From the NCBI RefSeq assembly GCF_050947335.1, contig NW_027473474.1, positions 124,001 through 188,000 on the forward strand: DNA of 64,000 nt. The letters are read 5' to 3'. The stretch comes from Megachile rotundata (lineage: Eukaryota; Arthropoda; Insecta; Hymenoptera; Megachilidae). The notes under the pieces were generated by a model. That model was not told where the DNA came from, did not search any database, and was given only the letters and a program-made list of their open reading frames with translations. A program made the translations under genes and the position numbers. Position 1 is the first letter of the stretch, and every line of letters begins with the position of its first letter. Of the stretch, positions 52,905 to 64,000 are shown piece after piece.

Positions 52905-55900
52905 TAATATGGCTAATAATATGAGTTAGATTGATAATAATAAGAGTAATAAGTATAGTAATTGTCGTCCTATCGATCATATAAGCATAATATGGCTAAT
53001 AATATGAGTTAGATTGATAATAATAAGAGTAGTGAGTATAGTAATTGTCGTTGTGTCGATCGTATGAGCACAATATGGCTAATAATATGAGTTAGATTGA
53101 TAACAGTGAGTGTAAGAAGAATAGTAATTGTCGTTCTGTCGATCATATAAGCATAATATGGCTAATAATATGAGTTAGATTTATAATAATAAGCGTAATA
53201 GGTATAGTAATTATCGTTCTTTCGATCACATAAGTATAATATGGCTAATAGTATGAGTTAGATTTATAATAATAAGACTAATTAGTATAGTAATTGTCGT
53301 TCTATCGATCATATTAGCATAATATGGCTAATAATATGAGTTAGTTTGATAATAATAAGAGTAGTAAGTATAGTGATTGTCGTTCTGTCGATCATATAAG
53401 CATAATATGGCTAATAATATGAGTTAGATTGATAATAATAAGAGTAATGAGTATAGTAATTGTCGTTCTGTCGATCATATAAGCATTATATGGCTAATAA
53501 TATGAGTTAGATTTATAATAATAAGAGTAATAAGTATAGTAATTGTCGTTCTATCGATCATATAAGCATAATATGGCTAATAGTATGAGTTAGATTGATA
53601 ATAATAAGAGTAATGAGTATAGTAATTGTCGTTCTATCGATCATATAAGCATAATATGGCTAATAATATGAGTTAGATTGATAATAGTAAGAGTAGTGAG
53701 TATAGTAATTGTCGTCCTATCGATCATATAAGCATAATATGGCTAATTATATGAGTTAGATTGATAATAGTGAGTGTAATTAGTATAGTAATTGTCGTTC
53801 TGCTGATCATATAAGCATAATATGACTAATAATATGAGTTAGATTGATACTAGTAAGAGTAATAAGTATAGTAATTGTCGTTCTGTCGATCCTATGAGCA
53901 TAATATGGCTAATAATATGAGTTAGATTGATAACAGTGAGTGTAATGAGAATAGTAATTGTCGTCCTATCGATCATATAAGCATAATATGGCTAATAATA
54001 TGAGTTAGATTGATAATAATAGGAGTAATAAGTATAGTAATTGTCGTTCTATCGATCATATCTGCATAATATGGTTAATAATATGAGTTAGATTGATAAT
54101 AATAAGAGTAATAGGTATAGTAATTATCGTTCTACCGATCATATAAGCATAATATGGCTAATAATATGAGTTAGATTGATAATAATAAGAGTAATAAGTA
54201 TAGTAATTGTCGTTCTGTCGATCATATAAGCATAACATGGCTAATAAAATGAGTTAGATTGATAATAATAAGAGTAATGAGTATAGTAATTGTGGATCTC
54301 TCGGTCATATAAGCACAATATGGCTAATAATATGAGTTAGATTGAAAATAATAAGAGTAATGAGTATAGTAATTGTCGTTCTATCGATCATATTTGCAAA
54401 ATATGGTTAATAATATGAGTTAGATTGATAATAATAAGAGTAATAGGTATAGTAATTATCGTTCTACCGATCATATAAGCATAATATGGCTAATAATATG
54501 AGTTAGATTGATAATAACAAGAGTAGTGAGTATAGTAATTGTCGTTCTGTCGATCATATAAGCAAAATTTGGCTAATAATATGAATTAGATTGATAATAA
54601 TAAGAGTAATGAGTATAGTAATTGTCGTTCTATCGATCATATAAGCATAATATGGCTAATAATCTGAGTTAGATTGATAATAATAAGAGTAGTGAGTATA
54701 GTAATTGTCGTCCTATCGATCAAATAAGCATAATATGGCTAATAATATGAGTTAGATTGATAATAATAAGAGTAATGAGTATAGTAATTGTGGATCTCTC
54801 GGTCATATAGGCACAATATGGCTAATAATATGAGTTAGATTGATAATAATAAGAGTAATGAGTATAGTAATTGACGTTCTATCGATCATATAAGCATAAT
54901 ATGGCTAATAATATGAGGTAGATTGATAATAATAAGAATAGTGAGTATAGTAATTGTCGTTCTATCGATCATATAAGCATAATATGGCTAATAATATGAG
55001 TTAGATTGATAATAATGAGAGTAATAAGTATAGTAATTGTCGTTCTATCGATCATATAGGCATAATATGGCTAACAATATGAGTTAGATTGATAATAATA
55101 AGAGTAGTGAGTATAGTAATTGTCGTCCTATCGATCATATAAGCATAATGTGGCTAATAATATGAGTTAGATTGATAATAGTGAGTGTAATTAGTATAGT
55201 AATTGTCGTTCTGCTGATCATATAAGCATAATATGACTAATAATATGAGTTAGGTTGATAATAATGAGAGTAATAAGTATAGTAATTGTCGTTCTATCTA
55301 TCACATAAGCATAATATGGCTAATAATATGAGTTAGATTGATAATAATAAGCGTAATAGGTATAGTAATTATCGTTCTTTGGATCACATAAGTATAATAT
55401 GGCTAATAGTATGAGTTAGATTGATAATAATAAGAGTAATGAGTATAGTAATTGTCGTTCTATCGATCATATAAGCATAATATGGCTAATAATATGAGTT
55501 AGATTGATAATAATAAGCGTAATAGGTATAGTAATTATCGTTCTTTGGATCACATAAGTATAATATGGCTAATAGTATGAGTTAGATTGATAATAATAAG
55601 AGTAATGAGTATAGTAATTGTCGTTCTATCGATCATATAAGCATAATATGGCTAATAATATGAGTTAGATTGATAATAATAAGAGTAATAGGTATAGTAA
55701 TTGTCGTTCTAACGATCATATAAGCATAATATGGCTAATAATATGAGTTAGATTGATAATAATATGAGTAATAAGTATAGTAATTGTCGTTCTATCTATC
55801 ACATAAGCATAATATGGCTAATAATATGAGTTAGATTGATAATAATAAGCGTAATAGGTATAGTAATTATCGTTCTTTGGATCACATAAGTATAATATGG

Positions 55901-56779
55901 CTAATAGTATGAGTTAGATTGATAATAATAAGAGTAATGAGTATAGTAATTGTCGTTCTATCGATCATATAAGCATAATATGGCTAATAATATGAGTTAG
56001 ATTGATAATAATAAGAGTAGTGGGTATAGTAATTGTCGTCCTATCGATCATATAAGCATAATATGGCTAATAATATGAGTTAGATTGATAATAGTGAGTG
56101 TAATTAGTATAGTAATTGTCGTTCTGCTGATCATATAAGCATAATATGACTAATAATATGAGTTAGATTGATACTAGTAAGAGTAATAAGTATAGTAATT
56201 GTCGTTCTGTCGATCCTATGAGCATAATATGGCTAATAATATGAGTTAGATTGATAATAATAAGAGTAATGAGTATAGTAATTGTGGATCTCTCGGTCAT
56301 ATAAGCATAATATGACTAATAATATGAGTTAGGTTGATAATAATGAGAGTAATAGGTATAGTAATTGTCGTTCGATCGATCACATAAGCATAATATGGCT
56401 AATAATATGAGTTAGATTGATAATAATAAGCGTAATAGGTATAGTAATTATCGTTCTTTCGATCACATAAGTATAATAAGGCTAATAGTATGAGTTAGAT
56501 TGATAATAATAAGACTAATTAGTATAGTAATTGTCGTTCTATCGATCATTGAAGCATAATATGGCTAATAATATGAGTTAGGTTGATAAAAATAAGAATA
56601 ATAAGTATAGTGATTGTCCTCCTATCGATCATATAAGCATAATATGGCTAATAATATGAGTTAGATTGATACTAATAAGAGTAATAAGTATAGTAATTGT
56701 CGTTCTATCGATCATATTTGCATAATATGGTTAATAATATGAGTTAGATTGATAACAGTGAGTGTAAGAAGAATAGTAA
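52905..56779 (-). repeat. 85/87-monomer-spaced duplication, copy 1 (about 3.9 kb)
   Basis: Matches 59960-64000. The offset is 7055 (85 x 83) on the left (GTTGTGTCG at 53050 and 60105) and 7221 (87 x 83) on the right (TTGACGTTCT at 54871 and 62092). The change comes from two monomers missing here at about 53360, after TTAGTTTGATAATAATAAG. Shared private variants include GATTGAAAATAAT, AGCAAAATTTGG, ATATAGGCACAAT and GGCTAACAATATG. The order across 4 kb is preserved without indels. Confidence 0.87.
55292..55960 (-). repeat. Short-range 2-, 4- and 6-monomer repeats
   Basis: The rare TTTGGATCACATAAG unit occurs at about 55381, 55547 and 55879 (GGATCAC positions), spaced 2 and 4 monomers. TTCTATCTATCACATAAG occurs at 55292 and 55790, spaced 6 monomers. 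Alternation of this unit with a GAGTAATGAG unit makes a small dimeric higher-order repeat, also present in the copy at about 62.5-63.2 kb. Confidence 0.8.
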
Positions 56780-59700
56780 TTGTCGTTCTGTCGATCATAT
56801 AAGAATAATATGGCTAATAATATGAATTAGATTGATAATAATAAGAGTAATGAGTATAGTAATTGTCGTTCTATCGATCATATCTGCATAATATGGTTAA
56901 GAATATGAGTTAGATTAATAATAATAAGAGTAATAGGTATAGTAATTATCGTTCTACCGATCATATAAACATAATATGGCTAATAATATGAGTTAGATTG
57001 ATAATAATAAGAGTAATAAGTATAGTAATTGTCGTTCTGTCGATCATGTAAGCATAATATTTCTAATAATATGAGTTAGATTGATAATAATAAGAGTAAT
57101 GAGTATAGTAATTGTCGTTCTATCGATCATATAAGCATAATATGGCTAATAATATGAGGTAGATTGATAATAATAAGAGTAGTGAGTATAGTAATTGTCG
57201 TCCTATCGATCATATAAGCATAATATGGCTAATAATATGAGTTAGATTGATAATAATAAGAGCAATGAGTATAGTAATAGTGGATCTCTCGGTCATATAA
57301 GCACAATATTTCTAATAATATGAGTTAGATTGATAATAATAAGAGTAATGAGTATAGTAATTGTCGTTCTATCGATCATATAAGCATAATATGGCTAATA
57401 ATATGAGGTAGATTGATAATAATAAGAGTAGTGAGTATAGTAATTGTCGTTCTATCGATCATATCTGCATAATATGGTTAATAATATGAGTTAGATTGAT
57501 AATAGTGAGTGTAATAAGTATAGTAATTGTCGTTCTGCTGATCATATAAGCATAATATGACTAATAATATGAGTTAGATTGATACTAGTAAGAGTAATAA
57601 GTATAGTAATTGTCGTTCTGTCGATCGTATGAGCATAATATGGCTAATAATATGAGTTAGATTGATAACAGTGAGTTTAATAAGAATAGTAATTGTCGTT
57701 CTGTCGATCATATAAGCATAATATGGCTAATAATATGAGTTAGATTGATAATAATAAGAGTAATGAGTGTAGTAATTGTCGTTCTATCGATCATATCTGC
57801 ATAATATGGTTAAGAATATGAGTTAGATTAATAATAATAAGAGTAATAGGTATAGTAATTATCGTTCTACCGATCATATAAGCATAATATGGCTAATAAT
57901 ATGAGTTAGATTGATAATAATAAGAGTAATAAGTATAGTAATTGTCGTTCTGTCGATCATATAAGCATAATATGGCTAATAATATGAGTTAGATTGATAA
58001 TAATAAGAGTAATGAGTATAGTAATAGTGGATCTCTCGGTCATATAAGCACAATATTTCTAATAATATGAGTTAGATTGATAATAATAAGAGTAATGAGT
58101 ATAGTAATTGTCGTTCTATCGATCATATAAGCATAATATGGCTAATAATATGAGGTAGATTGATAATAATAAGAGTAGTGAGTATAGTAATTGTCGTTCT
58201 ATCGATCATATCTGCATAATATGGTTAATAATATGAGTTAGATTGATAATAGTGAGTGTAATAAGTATAGTAATTGTCGTTCTGCTGATCATATAAGCAT
58301 AATATGACTAATAATATGAGTTAGATTGATACTAGTAAGAGTAATAAGTATAGTAATTGTCGTTCTGTCGATCGTATGAGCATAATATAGCTAATAATAT
58401 GAGTTAGATTGATAACAGTGAGTGTAATAAGAATAGTAATTGTCGTTCTGTCGATCATATAAGCATAATATGGCTAATAATGTGAGTTAGATTGATAATA
58501 ATAAGAATAATAAGTATAGTGATTGTCCTCCTATCGATCATATAAGCATAATATGGCTAATAATATGAGTTAGATTGATAATAATAAGAGTAATAAGTAT
58601 AGTAATTGTCGTTCTATCGATCATATTTGCATAATATGGTTAATAATATGAGTTAGATTGATAACAGTGAGTGTAAGAAGAATAGTAATTGTCGTTCTGT
58701 CGATCATATAAGCATAATATGGCTAATAATATGAGTTAGATTGATAATAATAAGAGTTATGAGTATAGTAATTGTCGTTCTATCGATCATATCTGCATAA
58801 TATGGTTAATAATATGAGTTAGATTGATAATAATAAGAGTAATAGGTATAGTAATTATCGTTCTACCGATCATATAAGCATAATATGGCTAATAATATGA
58901 GTTAGATTGATAATAATAAGAGTAATAAGTATAGTAATTGTCGTTCTGTCGATCATATAAGCATAATATGGCTCATAAAATGAGTTAGATTGATAATAAT
59001 AAGAGTAATGAGTTTAGTAATTGTGGATCTCTCGGTCATATAAGCATAATATGACTAATAATATGAGTTAGGTTGATAATCATGAGAGTAATAGGTATAG
59101 TAATTGTCGTTCTATCGATCACATAATCATAGTATGGCTAATAATATGAGTTAGATTGATAATAATAAGCGTAATAGGTATAGTAATTATCGTTCTTTCG
59201 ATCACATAAGTATAATATGGCTAATAGTATGAGTTAGATTGATAATAATAAGACTAATTAGTATAGTAATTGTCGTTCTATCGATCATATAAGCATAATA
59301 TGGCTAATCATATGAGTTAGATTGATAATAATAAGAGTAATAAGTATAGTAATTGTCGTTCTGTCGATCATATAAGCATAATTTGGCTAATAATATGAGT
59401 TAGATTGATAATAATAAGAGTAATGAGTATAGTAATTGTGGATCTCTCGGTCATATAAGCACAATATGGCTAATAATATGAGTTAGATTGATAATAATAA
59501 GAGTAATGAGTATAGTAATTGTCGTTCTATCGATCATATAAGCATAATATGGCTAATAATATGAGGTAGATTGATAATAATAAGAATAGTGAGTATAGTA
59601 ATTGTAGTTCTATCGATCATATAAGCATAATATGGCTAATAATATGAGTTAGATTGATAATAATAAGAGTAATAAGTATAGTAATTGTCGTTCTATCGAT

Positions 59701-59959
59701 CATATAAGCATAATATGGCTAATAATATGAGTTAGATTGATAATAATAAGTGTAATGAGTATAGTAATTGTGGATCTCTCGGTCAGATAAGCACAATATG
59801 GCTAATAATATGAGTTAGGTTGATAATAATAAGAGTAATAAGTATAGTAATTGTCGTCCTATCGATCATATAAGCATAATATGGCTAATAATATGAGTTA
59901 GATTGATAATAGTGAGTGTAAGAAGTATAGTAATTGTCGTTCTGCTGATCATATAAGCG
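56780..59959 (-). repeat. Satellite mosaic between the 87-monomer copies
   Basis: About 38 monomers, no gene. It shows more private substitutions than its neighbours (AATATTTCTAATAAT, AATAGTGGATCTC, GTTAAGAATATGAG, GGCTCATAAAATG). GTTAAGAATATG occurs near 56.89 and 57.81 kb (11 monomers), and the following run about 57.27-57.7 kb is repeated at about 58.02-58.45 kb (9 monomers). AATTGTAGTTCTATCG near 59.6 kb is the only right-arm unit I saw resembling the left-arm AACTACAATT variant. Confidence 0.72.
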
Positions 59960-62900
59960 TAATATGGCTAATAATATGAGTTAGATTGATAATAATAAGA
60001 GTAATAAGTATAGTAATTGTCGTCCTATCGATCATATAAGCATAATATGGCTAATAATATGAGTTAGATTGATAATAATAAGAGTAGTGAGTATAGTAAT
60101 TGTCGTTGTGTCGATCGTATGAGCACAATATGGCTAATAATATGAGTTAGATTGATAACAGTGAGTGTAAGAAGAATAGTAATTGTCGTTCTGTCGATCA
60201 TATAAGCATAATATGGCTAATAATATGAGTTAGATTTATAATAATAAGCGTAATAGGTATAGTAATTATCGTTCTTTCGATCACATAAGTATAATATGGC
60301 TAATAGTATGAGTTAGATTTATAATAATAAGACTAATTAGTATAGTAATTGTCGTTCTATCGATCATATTAGCATAATATGGCTAATAATATGAGTTAGT
60401 TTGATAATAATAAGAGTAATAAGTATAGTAAATGTCGTGCTATCGATCATATCTGCATAATATGGTTAATAATATGAGTTAGATTGATAATAGTGAGTGT
60501 AATAAGTATAGTAATTGTCGTTCTATCGATCACATAATCATAATATGGCTAATAATATGAGTTAGATTGATAATAATAAGAGTAGTAAGTATAGTGATTG
60601 TCGTTCTGTCGATCATATAAGCATAATATGGCTAATAATATGAGTTAGATTGATAATAATAAGAGTAATGAGTATAGTAATTGTCGTTCTGTCGATCATA
60701 TAAGCATTATATGGCTAATAATATGAGTTAGATTTATAATAATAAGAGTAATAAGTATAGTAATTGTCGTTCTATCGATCATATAAGCATAATATGGCTA
60801 ATAGTATGAGTTAGATTGATAATAATAAGAGTAATGAGTATAGTAATTGTCGTTCTATCGATCATATAAGCATAATATGGCTAATAATATGAGTTAGATT
60901 GATAATAGTAAGAGTAGTGAGTATAGTAATTGTCGTCCTATCGATCATATAAGCATAATATGGCTAATTATATGAGTTAGATTGATAATAGTGAGTGTAA
61001 TTAGTATAGTAATTGTCGTTCTGCTGATCATATAAGCATAATATGACTAATAATATGAGTTAGATTGATACTAGTAAGAGTAATAAGTATAGTAATTGTC
61101 GTTCTGTCGATCCTATGAGCATAATATGGCTAATAATATGAGTTAGATTGATAACAGTGAGTGTAATGAGAATAGTAATTGTCGTCCTATCGATCATATA
61201 AGCATAATATGGCTAATAATATGAGTTAGATTGATAATAATAGGAGTAATAAGTATAGTAATTGTCGTTCTATCGATCATATCTGCATAATATGGTTAAT
61301 AATATGAGTTAGATTGATAATAATAAGAGTAATAGGTATAGTAATTATCGTTCTACCGATCATATAAGCATAATATGGCTAATAATATGAGTTAGATTGA
61401 TAATAATAAGAGTAATAAGTATAGTAATTGTCGTTCTGTCGATCATATAAGCATAACATGGCTAATAAAATGAGTTAGATTGATAATAATAAGAGTAATG
61501 AGTATAGTAATTGTGGATCTCTCGGTCATATAAGCACAATATGGCTAATAATATGAGTTAGATTGAAAATAATAAGAGTAATGAGTATAGTAATTGTCGT
61601 TCTATCGATCATATTTGCAAAATATGGTTAATAATATGAGTTAGATTGATAATAATAAGAGTAATAGGTATAGTAATTATCGTTCTACCGATCATATAAG
61701 CATAATATGGCTAATAATATGAGTTAGATTGATAATAACAAGAGTAGTGAGTATAGTAATTGTCGTTCTGTCGATCATATAAGCAAAATTTGGCTAATAA
61801 TATGAATTAGATTGATAATAATAAGAGTAATGAGTATAGTAATTGTCGTTCTATCGATCATATAAGCATAATATGGCTAATAATCTGAGTTAGATTGATA
61901 ATAATAAGAGTAGTGAGTATAGTAATTGTCGTCCTATCGATCAAATAAGCATAATATGGCTAATAATATGAGTTAGATTGATAATAATAAGAGTAATGAG
62001 TATAGTAATTGTGGATCTCTCGGTCATATAGGCACAATATGGCTAATAATATGAGTTAGATTGATAATAATAAGAGTAATGAGTATAGTAATTGACGTTC
62101 TATCGATCATATAAGCATAATATGGCTAATAATATGAGGTAGATTGATAATAATAAGAATAGTGAGTATAGTAATTGTCGTTCTATCGATCATATAAGCA
62201 TAATATGGCTAATAATATGAGTTAGATTGATAATAATGAGAGTAATAAGTATAGTAATTGTCGTTCTATCGATCATATAGGCATAATATGGCTAACAATA
62301 TGAGTTAGATTGATAATAATAAGAGTAGTGAGTATAGTAATTGTCGTCCTATCGATCATATAAGCATAATGTGGCTAATAATATGAGTTAGATTGATAAT
62401 AGTGAGTGTAATTAGTATAGTAATTGTCGTTCTGCTGATCATATAAGCATAATATGACTAATAATATGAGTTAGGTTGATAATAATGAGAGTAATAAGTA
62501 TAGTAATTGTCGTTCTATCTATCACATAAGCATAATATGGCTAATAATATGAGTTAGATTGATAATAATAAGCGTAATAGGTATAGTAATTATCGTTCTT
62601 TGGATCACATAAGTATAATATGGCTAATAGTATGAGTTAGATTGATAATAATAAGAGTAATGAGTATAGTAATTGTCGTTCTATCGATCATATAAGCATA
62701 ATATGGCTAATAATATGAGTTAGATTGATAATAATAAGCGTAATAGGTATAGTAATTATCGTTCTTTGGATCACATAAGTATAATATGGCTAATAGTATG
62801 AGTTAGATTGATAATAATAAGAGTAATGAGTATAGTAATTGTCGTTCTATCGATCATATAAGCATAATATGGCTAATAATATGAGTTAGATTGATAATAA

Positions 62901-64000
62901 TAAGAGTAATAGGTATAGTAATTGTCGTTCTAACGATCATATAAGCATAATATGGCTAATAATATGAGTTAGATTGATAATAATATGAGTAATAAGTATA
63001 GTAATTGTCGTTCTATCTATCACATAAGCATAATATGGCTAATAATATGAGTTAGATTGATAATAATAAGCGTAATAGGTATAGTAATTATCGTTCTTTG
63101 GATCACATAAGTATAATATGGCTAATAGTATGAGTTAGATTGATAATAATAAGAGTAATGAGTATAGTAATTGTCGTTCTATCGATCATATAAGCATAAT
63201 ATGGCTAATAATATGAGTTAGATTGATAATAATAAGAGTAGTGGGTATAGTAATTGTCGTCCTATCGATCATATAAGCATAATATGGCTAATAATATGAG
63301 TTAGATTGATAATAGTGAGTGTAATTAGTATAGTAATTGTCGTTCTGCTGATCATATAAGCATAATATGACTAATAATATGAGTTAGATTGATACTAGTA
63401 AGAGTAATAAGTATAGTAATTGTCGTTCTGTCGATCCTATGAGCATAATATGGCTAATAATATGAGTTAGATTGATAATAATAAGAGTAATGAGTATAGT
63501 AATTGTGGATCTCTCGGTCATATAAGCATAATATGACTAATAATATGAGTTAGGTTGATAATAATGAGAGTAATAGGTATAGTAATTGTCGTTCGATCGA
63601 TCACATAAGCATAATATGGCTAATAATATGAGTTAGATTGATAATAATAAGCGTAATAGGTATAGTAATTATCGTTCTTTCGATCACATAAGTATAATAA
63701 GGCTAATAGTATGAGTTAGATTGATAATAATAAGACTAATTAGTATAGTAATTGTCGTTCTATCGATCATTGAAGCATAATATGGCTAATAATATGAGTT
63801 AGGTTGATAAAAATAAGAATAATAAGTATAGTGATTGTCCTCCTATCGATCATATAAGCATAATATGGCTAATAATATGAGTTAGATTGATACTAATAAG
63901 AGTAATAAGTATAGTAATTGTCGTTCTATCGATCATATTTGCATAATATGGTTAATAATATGAGTTAGATTGATAACAGTGAGTGTAAGAAGAATAGTAA
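59960..64000 (-). repeat. 85/87-monomer-spaced duplication, copy 2 (runs off the window)
   Basis: Second copy of 52905-56779, with the two extra monomers at about 60.41-60.58 kb: the GTAAATGTCGTGC unit and the following GTGAGTGTAATAAG unit. It is still matching at base 64000 (equivalent to 56779), so the duplicated unit continues beyond the window. The whole array therefore also continues. Confidence 0.87.

Larger units (their letters stand above)
20726..64000 (-). repeat. 83-bp satellite array, right arm (reverse orientation)
   Basis: About 522 copies of the same monomer family, reverse-complemented relative to the left arm (top strand reads GTAATTGTCGTTCTATCGAT and so on). From TTCTATCGAT at 20726 to the same landmark at 63924 is 43198 bases, which is 521 x 83 minus 45. 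The deficit is explained fully by two 62-bp monomers (-42), one 81-bp monomer (-2), and nine single-base indels netting -1 in 21.4-24.5 kb. Variants common here but not seen on the left (read on the top strand) include GTGGATCTCTCGGTC, TTCTGCTGATC, TTTCGATCACATAAGTATA and GTCCTTTTGATC. Others are shared with the left arm after reverse complementing, such as GTAAATGTCGTGCTATCG. No other sequence interrupts the array, and it runs off the window at 64000. Confidence 0.98.

Noticed and set aside
1..64000. Telomeric repeats
   Set aside because: No runs of TTAGGG, TTAGG, TTTAGGG or TTAGGC; TTAGG occurs only as an isolated variant within monomers.
20726..64000. CENP-B box
   Set aside because: The nearest stretch around TCGTTCTATCGAT lacks the required CGGG part of the motif; a centromeric role can be neither shown nor excluded from this.
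1..64000. Giant inverted repeat or foldback transposon formed by the two arms
   Set aside because: The arms carry different higher-order arrangements and differ in length, the centre is an assembly gap, and there is no coding or terminal element sequence.
1..64000. AT-rich promoter, terminator or replication-origin motifs
   Set aside because: TATA-like and T-rich strings occur in every monomer as a result of 76% A+T and have no unique placement, so they carry no evidential weight.

Overview
The whole window is satellite DNA. It holds one AT-rich tandem repeat family with an 83-bp monomer, about 770 copies in all, interrupted only by a run of 100 Ns (20626-20725). I found no gene, RNA gene, transposon, CRISPR array or other single-copy sequence. 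The consensus monomer has about 20 G/C in 83 bases (24%) and carries a stop codon in each forward frame. Megabase-style satellite with multi-monomer higher-order repeats (HORs) and a 100-N scaffold gap points to a eukaryotic nuclear chromosome, in a centromeric, pericentromeric, subtelomeric or other heterochromatic block. I do not recognise the monomer, so I cannot name the organism.

Layout. Left arm (1-20625): about 248.5 head-to-tail monomers, landmark start CGATAGAACGAC, in exact 83-bp register from base 1 to the gap (the motif at 1 recurs at 20585, which is 248 x 83 later). Gap (20626-20725): 100 Ns, a placeholder size. Right arm (20726-64000): about 522 monomers of the same family in the opposite orientation (seen as ...GTCGTTCTATCGATCATA...). 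Its register drifts by only -45 bases over 43 kb. I can account for all of this drift: two 62-bp monomers (-42), one 81-bp monomer (-2), and a cluster of single-base indels netting -1 within 4 kb of the gap.

On top of the monomer, both arms are mosaics of recent multi-kilobase duplications, always whole numbers of monomers. Left arm: a 31-monomer tandem duplication (5643-10788), a 33/35-monomer tandem duplication (13910-19553), a 67-monomer-spaced copy (1-1772 and 5562-7333), and a roughly 1-kb cassette that recurs several times. Right arm: a 6204-bp repeat (20726-26457 and 26929-32661), a 35-monomer unit in three tandem copies with the middle one lacking 10 monomers (30192-38076), a 19-monomer tandem duplication (38889-42042), 10/11-monomer and 51-monomer duplications (44584-52552), and an 85/87-monomer duplication (52905-56779 and 59960 to the window end). 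Copies differ by few or no substitutions and by whole-monomer steps, the pattern expected from unequal crossing-over.

The points most worth a second look are: (1) the orientation switch falls exactly at the N gap, so it may be a scaffolding orientation error or a real array inversion; (2) single-base indels occur almost only in the first 4 kb right of the gap, which looks like poor consensus at a contig end; (3) register is near-perfect elsewhere; (4) a ~21-bp sub-periodicity inside the monomer matches the 21-bp deletion in the short monomers. All comparisons were made by eye, so stated block edges are accurate to roughly a few tens of bases and identity was sampled, not computed.
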